Shown here: one piece after another, positions 1 through 6,877 of the stretch
Position numbering within the stretch: the first letter of the stretch is position 1
Layout of the letters: each line of letters opens with the position of its first letter
Assembly (NCBI GenBank): GCA_947169985.1
Contig: CAMVRW010000023.1
Coordinates: 1 to 15,496, forward strand
Reading direction: 5' to 3'
Source of the DNA: an uncultured Butyrivibrio sp.
GTDB lineage: Bacteria > Bacillota > Clostridia > Lachnospirales > Lachnospiraceae
DNA: 15,496 nt
The notes under the pieces: model-generated
Seen by the model: only the letters and a program-made list of their open reading frames with translations
What the model was told of the DNA's origin: nothing
Databases searched by the model: none
Position numbers and translations under genes: made by a program

Positions 1-61
1 TTCCCTCTAAAAGTGAAAGGTTACAATCTTCCTGATAAAAAATTCTAGCTTCCTGTGACAT
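1..61 (-). CDS. ilvC: Ketol-acid reductoisomerase, N-terminal fragment (runs off window)
   Basis: Only the first 20 codons are present. The translated start MSQEARIFYQEDCNLSLLEG matches the characteristic IlvC N-terminus (the YYQEDCNLSLLEG-type segment before the Rossmann GxGxxG). The family converts acetolactate or acetohydroxybutyrate to the dihydroxy acid with NAD(P)H, the second common step of valine, leucine and isoleucine synthesis. A GGAGG Shine-Dalgarno (71-75) lies nine bases upstream of the ATG and fixes the start. It follows an ilvN gene by 52 bases with no terminator between them, so the two are probably co-transcribed from the promoter at 765-792. The rest of the protein is outside the window, so nothing can be said about cofactor preference. 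Confidence 0.9.
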   Translation of the reverse strand, partial: MSQEARIFYQEDCNLSLLEG

Positions 62-113
62 ATTAAATATCCTCCATTCATTTATATTTGTATTATTTGT
101 TTAAACTTTCTTA

Positions 114-617
114 TCATTCGTCCAGATAAATAACATTATCTGTACCACGGCCCAAGCCGGCAATACCTGTGCGAGCAAGCTCCAAGATCTCGTAACCTTC
201 CAGGAGCTTTAAAAATGCATCTACCTTTGACTGACTTCCTGTGATCTCAATGATCAGTGAATCAATACTTACATCAACAATGTTCCCACGGAAAATGTTT
301 GCTGTAGCAAGGATACTCTGACGCTTGTCAGCCTCTGCCCTAACCTTTACCATAGCCAGTTCTCTGAAAACACTGTCATCCGGCAATAGCTCATGTATAT
401 CTCTTACGTCCACAAGCTTAGCCACCTGTTTCTCAATCTGATCAAGGATCACATCATCACCTGATGCCACAATGGTGATACGTGTAAACCTTGGATCAGC
501 AGTAACTCCCGCTGTAATACTCTCAATGTTGTATCCACGTCTGGAGAAAAGACCAGCTATTCGTGACAGAACGCCCGAGGTATTATCAACCAGAAGCTGA
601 AAGACCTTTTTCTGCAT
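114..617 (-). CDS. ilvN: Acetolactate synthase small (regulatory) subunit, copy adjacent to ilvC
   Basis: This 167-residue protein is the regulatory subunit of acetohydroxyacid synthase. It would activate the catalytic IlvB subunit and carry valine feedback inhibition. It begins with an ACT domain (about residues 3-75, with LLVDNTSGVLSRIAGLFSRR and the NIESITAG strand) and ends with the IlvN C-terminal domain (about 84-160, including FRGNIVDV and ARTGIAGLGRG). The valine-site residues of E. coli IlvH (Asn11, Gly14, Asn29) appear here as Asn12, Gly15 and Asn30, which suggests valine sensitivity is kept. The start is ATG at 617, preceded by AGGAG (626-630). An upstream in-frame TTG at 644 has no ribosome binding site. 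It is the first gene of an ilvN-ilvC unit with its own promoter, and a second, divergent ilvN lies about 0.6 kb away next to ilvB. Function is secure from the fold signature; which large subunit it serves is not visible. Confidence 0.93.
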   Translation of the reverse strand: MQKKVFQLLVDNTSGVLSRIAGLFSRRGYNIESITAGVTADPRFTRITIVASGDDVILDQIEKQVAKLVDVRDIHELLPDDSVFRELAMVKVRAEADKRQSILATANIFRGNIVDVSIDSLIIEITGSQSKVDAFLKLLEGYEILELARTGIAGLGRGTDNVIYLDE

Positions 618-629
618 GTTTGCCTCTCC

Positions 630-645
630 TTTGAAGCCCTTCAAA
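630..645 (-). repeat. Short inverted repeat abutting the ilvN ribosome binding site
   Basis: A perfect 6-bp stem with a 4-nt loop (in the mRNA TTTGAA-GGGC-TTCAAA) ends at the first base of the AGGAG Shine-Dalgarno of the ilvC-linked ilvN. In the transcript it would sit directly against the ribosome landing site. It is short and AT-rich, so a regulatory role is only a possibility. Confidence 0.4.
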
Positions 646-672
646 TCCAGTATTTAAGCATTGTCTTTAGTG

Positions 673-820
673 CTTTAAACTGTTAATTTGCAATTTCTTT
701 TTCTGACCGGATTTTCATATTATTTTGACACTCAACTACCCGTTTTTGCATCAATTTAAATCAAATTATACCATCTTAGCGGATAATGTCAATCACTTTT
801 CTTTTAGACTTTAAACTGTT
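673..820. repeat. 12-base direct repeat flanking the ilvN promoter
   Basis: The sequence CTTTAAACTGTT occurs identically at 673-684 and 809-820. One copy lies in the ilvN leader and the other just upstream of the -35 box, with the promoter between them. Both are preceded by a TTTAG-like stretch. The spacing would suit a looping regulator, but the repeat is AT-rich and could be chance. It does not match the CodY consensus that I know. Confidence 0.35.
765..792 (-). promoter_or_regulatory. Consensus sigma-A promoter for ilvN-ilvC
   Basis: On the minus strand a perfect TTGACA (787-792) is followed after 16 bases by a perfect TATAAT (765-770). The predicted start of transcription is near 758, giving a leader of about 140 nt before the ilvN ATG. 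Both hexamers match the vegetative consensus exactly, so this should be a strong promoter unless repressed. It shows that this ilvN-ilvC unit is transcribed independently of the long cluster ending at 1188. Confidence 0.85.
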
Positions 821-920
821 GCCATTTTATCGTACTAAAGTATTTCATTTAGATACATGCACCGCAGGACGGACTTAAATGCACACTTGGAAAAATAATC
901 GAGAATTTGTTAAAATAGAA

Positions 921-949
921 TTGCCAGAAAAAATAATAGCTCGTATAAA
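921..949 (+). promoter_or_regulatory. Predicted sigma-A promoter for the double-glycine peptide gene
   Basis: TTGCCA (921-926) and TATAAA (944-949) are separated by exactly 17 bases, each one mismatch from the consensus. The expected start is near 956, leaving a leader of about 50 nt before the small gene. A weaker alternative -10, TAAAAT at 911-916, overlaps just upstream. Its presence supports the short downstream frame being a real gene. Confidence 0.7.
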
Positions 950-1005
950 TAAATGAGGTTGGTTGATAGACCATTAAGTGCCAAATGCAGAAGCGAGGTT
1001 AAAGT

Positions 1006-1170
1006 ATGGAAAACAAGGAAAATAACATAATTGATCAGAAACAGGACGGAAAAAATCCAGTTGTGGATAAAACGCCCATGAAGGAAACAGAACTTGAGAA
1101 GGTTTCCGGCGGAAACCGCATGGATCCTGGAACTTTTTTTAACACAGTTATAAATGTAATCACTAAATAA
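1006..1170 (+). CDS. Small double-glycine leader peptide (bacteriocin-like or signalling peptide precursor)
   Basis: This 54-codon gene lies on the strand opposite to all its neighbours. It encodes a hydrophilic 36-residue leader ending in MKETELEKVSGG, followed by an 18-residue core, NRMDPGTFFNTVINVITK. The leader matches the canonical double-glycine signal position by position: Met at -12, Glu at -8, Leu at -7, Val at -4 and Gly-Gly at -2/-1. In known systems such leaders are recognised and cleaved by a C39-peptidase ABC transporter (PCAT), releasing the core outside the cell. Support for a gene comes from a GAGG ribosome binding site (995-998) seven bases before the ATG, a good promoter at 921-949, and a hairpin terminator four bases after the stop. 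The core has no Cys and few modifiable Ser/Thr, so a lanthipeptide is unlikely; an unmodified pheromone or class II-like peptide fits better. No transporter, immunity or kinase gene is in the window. Function is inferred from the leader only. Confidence 0.78.
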   Translation: MENKENNIIDQKQDGKNPVVDKTPMKETELEKVSGGNRMDPGTFFNTVINVITK

Positions 1171-1173
1171 TAA

Positions 1174-1199
1174 AAGGAGCAGTATTACTACTGCTCCTT
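1174..1199. terminator. Bidirectional intrinsic terminator between the peptide gene and ilvN
   Basis: This is an 11-bp perfect stem (AAGGAGCAGTA paired with TACTGCTCCTT) with a TTAC loop. On the minus strand the stem is followed by a T-rich tract (TTTTATTATTT), giving a good terminator for the long cluster ending in ilvN. On the plus strand it begins four bases after the peptide stop and is followed by a weaker T stretch (ACATTTTG). The ilvN stop codon TAG (1188-1190) lies in the loop and inner stem, so coding sequence and terminator overlap. Confidence 0.82.
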
Positions 1200-1670
1200 A
1201 CATTTTGTCAAAGCCACAGTTCCGGTACGGGCTATTTCCACAATGCTTACACTCTTTAGCATTTCAATGAACAGCTCGATCCTGTCTGAGGTATCGCAGA
1301 TCTGGATTATCATCATGTTCTTTGACATGTCCACGATCTGAGCGTTCATGATCTGACAGTTCTCCATGATATCCCTGCGGTTTTCTTTATTATATTTGAC
1401 CTTTATGAGCATGAGTTCCCTGTTGATACTCATGCTCTCTTTAAATGTCTTTACCTTAATGACATCTATCTTTTTATTGAGCTGCTTCTCGATCTGCTCG
1501 ATAGTCCTCTCATCTCCTGTTGATACAATGGTCATACAGGATACAGCCTTATCAGCTGTCTCGCCAACAACCATGGAATCAATATTGAAATTCCTTCTGG
1601 AGAAAAGACCTGCTACTTTTGAGAGCACACCTGCTCTGTTTTCTACAAGAACTGAATAAATTCTTTTCAT
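1188..1670 (-). CDS. ilvN: Acetolactate synthase small (regulatory) subunit, copy adjacent to ilvB
   Basis: This 160-residue IlvN/IlvH-family protein has an N-terminal ACT domain (about 3-74, RIYSVLVENRAGVLSKVAGL and the NIDSMVVG strand) and a C-terminal regulatory domain (about 84-155, IVDMSKNMMIIQI and EIARTGTVAL). The residues equivalent to the E. coli IlvH valine site, Asn11, Gly14 and Asn29, are all kept at the same numbers. The tail after ARTG is short (ALTKCKEQ), lacking the GLSRG-type end of most family members and of the other copy here. A GAGGGTG ribosome binding site precedes the ATG. It follows ilvB by 20 bases, so the two should form the holoenzyme, and it is the last gene of the long leftward cluster, with its stop inside the terminator hairpin. 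It is only moderately similar by eye to the ilvC-linked copy, so an old duplication or separate origin is more likely than a recent copy. Confidence 0.93.
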   Translation of the reverse strand: MKRIYSVLVENRAGVLSKVAGLFSRRNFNIDSMVVGETADKAVSCMTIVSTGDERTIEQIEKQLNKKIDVIKVKTFKESMSINRELMLIKVKYNKENRRDIMENCQIMNAQIVDMSKNMMIIQICDTSDRIELFIEMLKSVSIVEIARTGTVALTKCKEQ

Positions 1671-1690
1671 ATCACCCTCGCAAAAAGCTT

Positions 1691-3316
1691 TTATCTTGTA
1701 AGTGCCATTGGATCAACCATAACTTCCATGAGACTTAAGTCATCATTACTAAGAAATTCTTCAAGCGTCTTACCAAGATCGGAATTGCCATCCACCTTCG
1801 TATAATCCATTCCATAAGCCTTAGAAATATAGGAAAGATCCGGATCTCCCTTGAGTTCTACCATAGAATAATTGTCATTGTATGCGTAGTGCTGATGCTC
1901 TCTCACCATGCCAAGGAAGCCATTATTCATGACAACGATCTTTGCTCTAATACCATACTGGCGCATTGTAGCAAGTTCCATCATGGACATCTGGAATGCT
2001 CCGTCACCTACAACTACCACCACCTGCCTGCCGGGATCTGCAATCTTAGCTCCCATGGCGGCAGGAATTGAATAGCCCATGGTTCCCATTCCACCGGAAG
2101 TAAGGAATCTTCCATGTTTAACAATATGATATGCGCAGGACCAGATCTGATTCTGTCCTACATCTGCCACATAAATGGCGTCATTTTTCATTGTTCTTGA
2201 TAATGTCTTGATAAAGATCTCAGGGTCAACATAGCCTTCCGCAGCCGGTGCTCTGTCAGTCCTCATCTCCTCACGATAGCGCCTTAAGGTCTCAACCCAG
2301 TCGCTGTGGTTATCAGCATGATCATCGTTTTCAAGAATGTCAGTAAATATATGCTTGATATCACCTACAAGAGGAATTGTTGGTCCAACATTCTTGCCGA
2401 TCTCAGCAGGATCAACATCAATATGGATCATGACTTTGTTCTCTGTAATAAGATCCGGCCTGTTAACAGCCCTGTCTGCAACTCTGGCTCCAACCATAAG
2501 AAGCAGATCTGACTCGTTCATGGCTCTGTTGGCAAATGCCTTACCATTATTACCAACCATACCAAAATATAAAGGATGATCATCAGGCATAGCGCCTATT
2601 CCCATCATGGTAGAAACAACAGGCACATCATTGAGCTCAGCAAATTTAACCAGTTCCTTTGTAGCTCCTGAAAGATGAACTCCGCCACCTACGCAGATAA
2701 TAGGTCTCTTTGCCTTTTCCACTTCCTTAATGACCTTCTTGATCTGGACCATATTCCCCTTAACAGTGGGCTTATAGGACCTCATGGAAATGGTCTCAGG
2801 ATATACAAACTTGTCATCAAGTTCAGCAGTCTGGATATCGAAAGGTATATCAATAAGAACCGGTCCTTTTCTTCCTGTGCTGGCGATGTAGAAGGCCTCT
2901 TTAAAGACCTTTGGAATATCATTCACATCCCTGATAAGATAGCTGTACTTTACAAATGATTCCACAGCACCTGTAATATCAGCCTCCTGGAAAACATCAG
3001 AGCCGATCATATCACTGTTTACCTGACCTGTTATGGCAATAAGCGGAATACTGTCTGCATAGGCCGTAGCAATTCCGGTAATAAGATTCGTTGCCCCGGG
3101 GCCTGAAGTTACTGCACAGACACCAACTTTACCACTTATCCTGGCATAACCACTGGCGCAATGAGCAGCATTCTGCTCAGTCCTTATTAGCACCGTCTTA
3201 ATATCTGTATCCAGTATCTTATTCCAGAAGGGATCGATGGCAACTCCCGAATATCCAAAGATAACCTCAGTATTTTCCTTTTCAAGGCATTTTACTATGG
3301 CCTCTGCTCCGATCAT
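1691..3316 (-). CDS. ilvB: Acetolactate (acetohydroxyacid) synthase large, catalytic subunit
   Basis: This 541-residue ThDP enzyme condenses two pyruvates to acetolactate, or pyruvate with 2-oxobutyrate, at the start of branched-chain amino acid synthesis. The ThDP N-domain carries the catalytic Glu47 (RTEQNAAH) and SGPGATNL (71-78). The central domain has the GGGVHLSGA region (210-218). The C-domain carries the ThDP/Mg motif GDG (437-439) and NN (464-465), then LGMVREHQ (468-475). The start is ATG with GGAGG seven bases upstream, 14 bases after the metH stop. Two departures stand out. The usual GxPGGA loop reads GYSGVA (21-26). The Trp of the family MVRQWQ motif, linked in E. coli isozyme II (Trp464) to preference for 2-oxobutyrate, is His474. 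The adjacent ilvN argues against the catabolic, FAD-independent AlsS type. The enzyme class is secure; substrate preference is inferred. Confidence 0.92.
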   Translation of the reverse strand: MIGAEAIVKCLEKENTEVIFGYSGVAIDPFWNKILDTDIKTVLIRTEQNAAHCASGYARISGKVGVCAVTSGPGATNLITGIATAYADSIPLIAITGQVNSDMIGSDVFQEADITGAVESFVKYSYLIRDVNDIPKVFKEAFYIASTGRKGPVLIDIPFDIQTAELDDKFVYPETISMRSYKPTVKGNMVQIKKVIKEVEKAKRPIICVGGGVHLSGATKELVKFAELNDVPVVSTMMGIGAMPDDHPLYFGMVGNNGKAFANRAMNESDLLLMVGARVADRAVNRPDLITENKVMIHIDVDPAEIGKNVGPTIPLVGDIKHIFTDILENDDHADNHSDWVETLRRYREEMRTDRAPAAEGYVDPEIFIKTLSRTMKNDAIYVADVGQNQIWSCAYHIVKHGRFLTSGGMGTMGYSIPAAMGAKIADPGRQVVVVVGDGAFQMSMMELATMRQYGIRAKIVVMNNGFLGMVREHQHYAYNDNYSMVELKGDPDLSYISKAYGMDYTKVDGNSDLGKTLEEFLSNDDLSLMEVMVDPMALTR

Positions 3317-3330
3317 TTGTCTTCCTCCAA

Positions 3331-5796
3331 TCAGTCAAGGTTAAGGATCTGTTTTACAAGTCTTACTGTATCTGCAGCGTCAGTTGAATAACCGTCTGCG
3401 CCGATCTCATCTGCATAGTCCTGAGTCACCACTGCTCCGCCGATTATTATCCTGGCATCACAATTCTGGCTCTTAGCATAGTCCACCACATTTTTCATTT
3501 CCTTCATGGTAGTGGTCATAAGCGCTGAAAGAGCAATTATACTGGCTCCATTTTCCTTGGCAGCCTTTATTATCTCTTCCCTTGGAACATCCTTTCCAAG
3601 GTCTATTACATTAAAACCATAATTCTTAAGCATTAGTGCCACAAGATTTTTCCCAATATCATGGATATCACCATGAACTGTAGCAATAACAACAGTAGGA
3701 AGAACCTTCGTTTCATCCCTGTCCTTTGCAAGAATGGGTTCCAAAAGAGCTATGGACAGCTTCATGGCTTCTGCGCCGGCAATAAGCTGTGGCAGGAAGT
3801 ACTTTCCCTTGTCAAAATACTCACCAACCTCATTTATGGCAGGCATAAGTGCTTCGTCCAGAATAGCTCTTGCTTCAATTCCGGAATCCAGGGCTTTCTG
3901 GGTGTCCTTTTCAATAGTTCTTCTGGCACCTGTCAATACATCCTTTTTTATTATAGCAAGGAAATCGTCCTCTTTTACAGTGTCTGACTTTACTTCTTTA
4001 ACGCTTTTGTCCGTGGAACCTGCATCCGCGTACCTGTCCATCCTCTGAATGTACCTGATATCTGCACCTTCTTTGTTCCTTAAAAGATCAGAGGCAAAGG
4101 CTGCATTTACCAGCATTTCCTGGGAAGGATTTGCAATTGCCATTGTAAGTCCCCTGGAAATAGCCATAGTAAGGAAGGCTGTGTTTACATTCATTCTCTG
4201 AGGCAGGCCAAAAGAAATATTGGAAAGACCACAGATGGTTCCAAAGCCGTTGTCATGACAAAAGTTTATGGTATCCAGGGTATTGTTTGCTGCTTCAGGA
4301 TCCGCACCAACAGTGGCAACAAGACCATCCACTACAATATCCTCGATGGTAAGTCCCATATCGTAAGCCTTACCAGATAACTCTTTTATATTGCCTATCT
4401 TCTCCTCAAAGCTCTTAGGCAGTCCCTCGGGGCTAAGAGGTAAAAGTACGAACATTGCACCATACTTCTTTGCAAGAGGCAGGAATTTCTCAGCCTTTCC
4501 CTTTTCCAAAGAAATGGAATTCATCAGAGCTCGGCCTGAATACCTTCGAAGAGCTTCCTCCATTACCTCAGGACTTGATGTGTCTATACAGAGCGGAAGG
4601 TCTGTTATTGAAGAAACTTCATCAAGGACAGTTAGCATCATCTCCTTCTCATCAATTCCGCTCATTCCCACATTGATATCAAGGATCGAAGCTCCTTCCT
4701 CTTCCTGATTTCTGACAAATTCGCAGACCATGTCCAGGTTCCCCTCACGAAGCTCAGCCTGCAGCTTTTTCTTTCCGGTAGGATTGATCCTCTCACCAAC
4801 TATCATAAAGAGTCCGTCCAGATCAAAGGAAAGACCTCTTCTCTCAGAGGAAAGATATCTTCTACCTGCGATTTTACGAGGAATAGGATTACCTTCAGCA
4901 TCTCTTATTTCTGAAGGCTTCACATCCTTATAAGCATCCACAAGTCCCATTATATATTCAGGAGTTGTTCCACAGCAGCCACCAATAATGGATGCGCCGG
5001 CGCCAATAAGCCTTTTAAGTTCAGGAACAAAAACATCGCAGGTCATGTCATAGGTGGTATTACCTTCAAAATCCACAGTTGGGAGTCCTGCATTGGGCTT
5101 GGCAATTATGGGAATATTGGTCACAGATGCCATAGCCCTTATAACACTCTCCATCTTGTCTGGACCTGTAGAGCAATTAGCTCCGATAGCAGCCGCTCCA
5201 AGAGCCTCAAGACAAATAGCTGAAGCACAGGCATCCGATCCAAACAGAGTCCTTCCATCAGGCTCAAAGGTAAGTGTCACCATAACAGCCAGATCACTGA
5301 CTTCCTTTGCTGCAATAAGGGCCGCTCTGCATTCCTGAAGACTCATCATAGTCTCTACCACAAGAACATCGCAGCCAGCTGCTTCAAGGATCTGTATCTG
5401 TTCTTTATATACATCTATCAGTTCTTCGAAATCCAGATCCCCAGTGGGCTTTAGCTGCTTTCCGGTCATGGTTAGATCTCCCGCAACCACTACATCCTCA
5501 CCAACAGCCTCTTTAGTAAGAGCCACCAATTCACTGTTTATCTCTTTTATCCTGTCGGAAAGCCCGTAGTCCTGCAGTTTAATCCTATTTCCGGTAAAGG
5601 TTGGAGCATATACAATGTTTGCTCCAGCCTTTGCATAGGACCTCTGGAGATCAAGCATAACCTCCTTATGATTAAGGATCCAGTCCTCAGGGCACACTCC
5701 GGCAGGCATTCCAGCCTTCATAAGATTGGTGCCTGTGGCTCCATCCAGAAAAACTATTCTATTATTACAAAACTCAAGAAACTGCGCTTTATTCAT
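3331..5796 (-). CDS. metH: Cobalamin-dependent methionine synthase lacking the reactivation domain
   Basis: This 821-residue protein transfers the methyl group of methyltetrahydrofolate through cob(I)alamin to homocysteine. In order it has a homocysteine/zinc domain (about 5-290, zinc ligands Cys208 in GANCS and Cys274-Cys275 in GGCCGT), a pterin-binding domain (about 330-590, VGERINPTGKKKL), a B12 cap (about 610-700, YFLPQLIAGAEAM) and a B12-binding Rossmann domain (about 702-821, DIHDIG at 710-715 with the cobalt-ligating His712). It ends there. The AdoMet-binding reactivation domain of the roughly 1200-residue E. coli enzyme is absent, as in many clostridial MetH proteins, so a separate reactivase is expected elsewhere. 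The chosen ATG overlaps the acyltransferase stop by eight bases and has AAAGG eight bases upstream. A longer frame to 5850 only adds residues overlapping that gene. The overlap suggests translational coupling. Confidence 0.93.
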   Translation of the reverse strand: MNKAQFLEFCNNRIVFLDGATGTNLMKAGMPAGVCPEDWILNHKEVMLDLQRSYAKAGANIVYAPTFTGNRIKLQDYGLSDRIKEINSELVALTKEAVGEDVVVAGDLTMTGKQLKPTGDLDFEELIDVYKEQIQILEAAGCDVLVVETMMSLQECRAALIAAKEVSDLAVMVTLTFEPDGRTLFGSDACASAICLEALGAAAIGANCSTGPDKMESVIRAMASVTNIPIIAKPNAGLPTVDFEGNTTYDMTCDVFVPELKRLIGAGASIIGGCCGTTPEYIMGLVDAYKDVKPSEIRDAEGNPIPRKIAGRRYLSSERRGLSFDLDGLFMIVGERINPTGKKKLQAELREGNLDMVCEFVRNQEEEGASILDINVGMSGIDEKEMMLTVLDEVSSITDLPLCIDTSSPEVMEEALRRYSGRALMNSISLEKGKAEKFLPLAKKYGAMFVLLPLSPEGLPKSFEEKIGNIKELSGKAYDMGLTIEDIVVDGLVATVGADPEAANNTLDTINFCHDNGFGTICGLSNISFGLPQRMNVNTAFLTMAISRGLTMAIANPSQEMLVNAAFASDLLRNKEGADIRYIQRMDRYADAGSTDKSVKEVKSDTVKEDDFLAIIKKDVLTGARRTIEKDTQKALDSGIEARAILDEALMPAINEVGEYFDKGKYFLPQLIAGAEAMKLSIALLEPILAKDRDETKVLPTVVIATVHGDIHDIGKNLVALMLKNYGFNVIDLGKDVPREEIIKAAKENGASIIALSALMTTTMKEMKNVVDYAKSQNCDARIIIGGAVVTQDYADEIGADGYSTDAADTVRLVKQILNLD

Positions 5797-6871
5797 TCGA
5801 TAAACCTTTCCATAGATCCACAAGAGGCCTGCTTCCAAAGATAAGAACACATATCACTATAACAAGAATGGTTTTCTGCCACATATTGTATTGCAGAATA
5901 TATCCCTTCAGACACAAATAGTCCAAAATAGCTATTACAAGCACATGATAATAGTAAATATTTGAGGAAGCTCTTTTCCCAAGAACATAAAGTGCCTTAG
6001 GGCTTGAAGTAACTGCTTCAGATAAAAAGAGAATTCCGATCACTATAACCAGGGATCCCAAATATACTTCCTTTGAGTCTATCACAAACCGCTCTGTAAC
6101 GCTAAGAATAAATCCAAAAACTATTGCAATAATCGAAGGAAGCTTTATCTTTGAAGTCCACTGAAGGTAGCCTTCCTCTCCAAGCTCAGCTCTTTTGGAA
6201 GTCAAATGATCAGCAAATAGTACTCCCATCAGAACAAAGGGCATTCCCACAAACAACCAGTTACGCATCATAAACCAGGTTTTAATACTGATATCGAAAG
6301 GTCTTATGGGATACCAGGTCTGAAGTGCCTCTCCGAAGTACAAGAGCCCAGTTAAAAGAACTATCAGCCACTTGTACCATTTTCGAAGGACCGGGGCAAA
6401 AATATAGATCAGTCCATACACATATATAAGCGCAAAGAGATACCACATGTGATCAAAGGTATAGGAAGAATCAAAGATAAATCGTCCTGAATTAAACAAA
6501 AGAAAGTTTATAAGCTCAGTCTTATTAAATCTTCCGGTAAACCACTCAGAAAAAGAAGCACCTGTAGAAAAAACATAAAACAGGGAATAAATAAGATAGA
6601 CAAGGTAAACCTTTCCTGTGACCTTAAGGAGATTAATGAGTCTATAAGAAACCCTGTCCCTGATATCATGAACAAGCTCTATAACTCCACCCTTTTCATC
6701 GGTCAAAAGGAATCTCCCTGCCACTGCAAAGAAAAAGGGAACAGCAAATCTTGAAGCTGCTCCCACTATGTCACCAAAAAGCCCCGGAAGAGGCGCATGA
6801 ATAGTAATAACAAAGAGGCAGGCTATGAATTTTACAGCATAGATAAATCTGTTCTCTTTTTTAACAGGCAT
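5789..6871 (-). CDS. Acyltransferase family 3 integral membrane protein
   Basis: This 360-residue, very hydrophobic protein has about ten predicted membrane helices. Its N-terminus (RFIYAVKFIACLFVITIHAP, His25) matches the first helix of acyltransferase family 3, where a conserved His near the end of helix 1 is needed for transfer. AVPFFFAVAGRFLL (about 43-56) matches the next family motif (PxFFxxSGxLL). Family members usually O-acetylate or succinylate surface polysaccharides, peptidoglycan or glycolipids, moving acyl groups across the membrane. The substrate cannot be read from this sequence. AGGAG lies nine bases before the ATG, inside the last codons of the upstream lipoprotein gene, six bases from its stop. 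It overlaps metH by eight bases. The tight link to a lipoprotein suggests a joint envelope role, separate from the flanking energy and amino acid genes. Confidence 0.8.
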   Translation of the reverse strand: MPVKKENRFIYAVKFIACLFVITIHAPLPGLFGDIVGAASRFAVPFFFAVAGRFLLTDEKGGVIELVHDIRDRVSYRLINLLKVTGKVYLVYLIYSLFYVFSTGASFSEWFTGRFNKTELINFLLFNSGRFIFDSSYTFDHMWYLFALIYVYGLIYIFAPVLRKWYKWLIVLLTGLLYFGEALQTWYPIRPFDISIKTWFMMRNWLFVGMPFVLMGVLFADHLTSKRAELGEEGYLQWTSKIKLPSIIAIVFGFILSVTERFVIDSKEVYLGSLVIVIGILFLSEAVTSSPKALYVLGKRASSNIYYYHVLVIAILDYLCLKGYILQYNMWQKTILVIVICVLIFGSRPLVDLWKGLSNE

Positions 6872-6877
6872 GTCCCC

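Larger units (their letters stand above)
618..1005. other. Divergent intergenic region with two opposing promoters
   Basis: This 388-base AT-rich gap separates the leftward ilvN-ilvC unit from the rightward small peptide gene. It holds a leftward consensus promoter, a roughly 140-nt untranslated leader for ilvN, a rightward promoter with a roughly 50-nt leader, a 12-base direct repeat on either side of the ilvN promoter, and a small hairpin touching the ilvN ribosome binding site. I see no T-box (no AGGGTGG-type antiterminator and no leader terminator) and no convincing attenuator peptide. About 125 bases between the two -35 regions have nothing further recognisable. Confidence 0.7.

Noticed and set aside
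618..644. Longer ilvN starting at the in-frame TTG at 644
   Set aside because: It has no ribosome binding site and adds residues not found in the family, while the ATG at 617 has AGGAG at the right distance and matches family N-termini.
683..751. 22-codon leader ORF in the ilvN 5' region (MQKRVVECQNN...), possible attenuation peptide
   Set aside because: It has no ribosome binding site, is not rich in Val, Leu or Ile codons, and is not followed by a terminator/antiterminator pair.
618..770. T-box riboswitch upstream of ilvN
   Set aside because: The leader is only about 140 nt, lacks the conserved T-box sequence and has no terminator hairpin before the gene.
786..878. 30-codon plus-strand ORF (MSITFLLDFKLL...)
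   Set aside because: It has no ribosome binding site and overlaps the -35 box of the ilvN promoter on the other strand. It looks like chance coding in AT-rich DNA.
1366..1659. Plus-strand open frames of 60-140 codons lying over ilvN, ilvB, metH and the atp genes
   Set aside because: They are antisense to well-supported genes, with low-complexity Ser/Leu-rich translations and no ribosome binding sites or family resemblance.
5797..5850. metH extended by 18 residues to 5850
   Set aside because: The added residues lie in the acyltransferase 3' end, lack a ribosome binding site and do not resemble MetH N-termini. The ATG at 5796 fits both.
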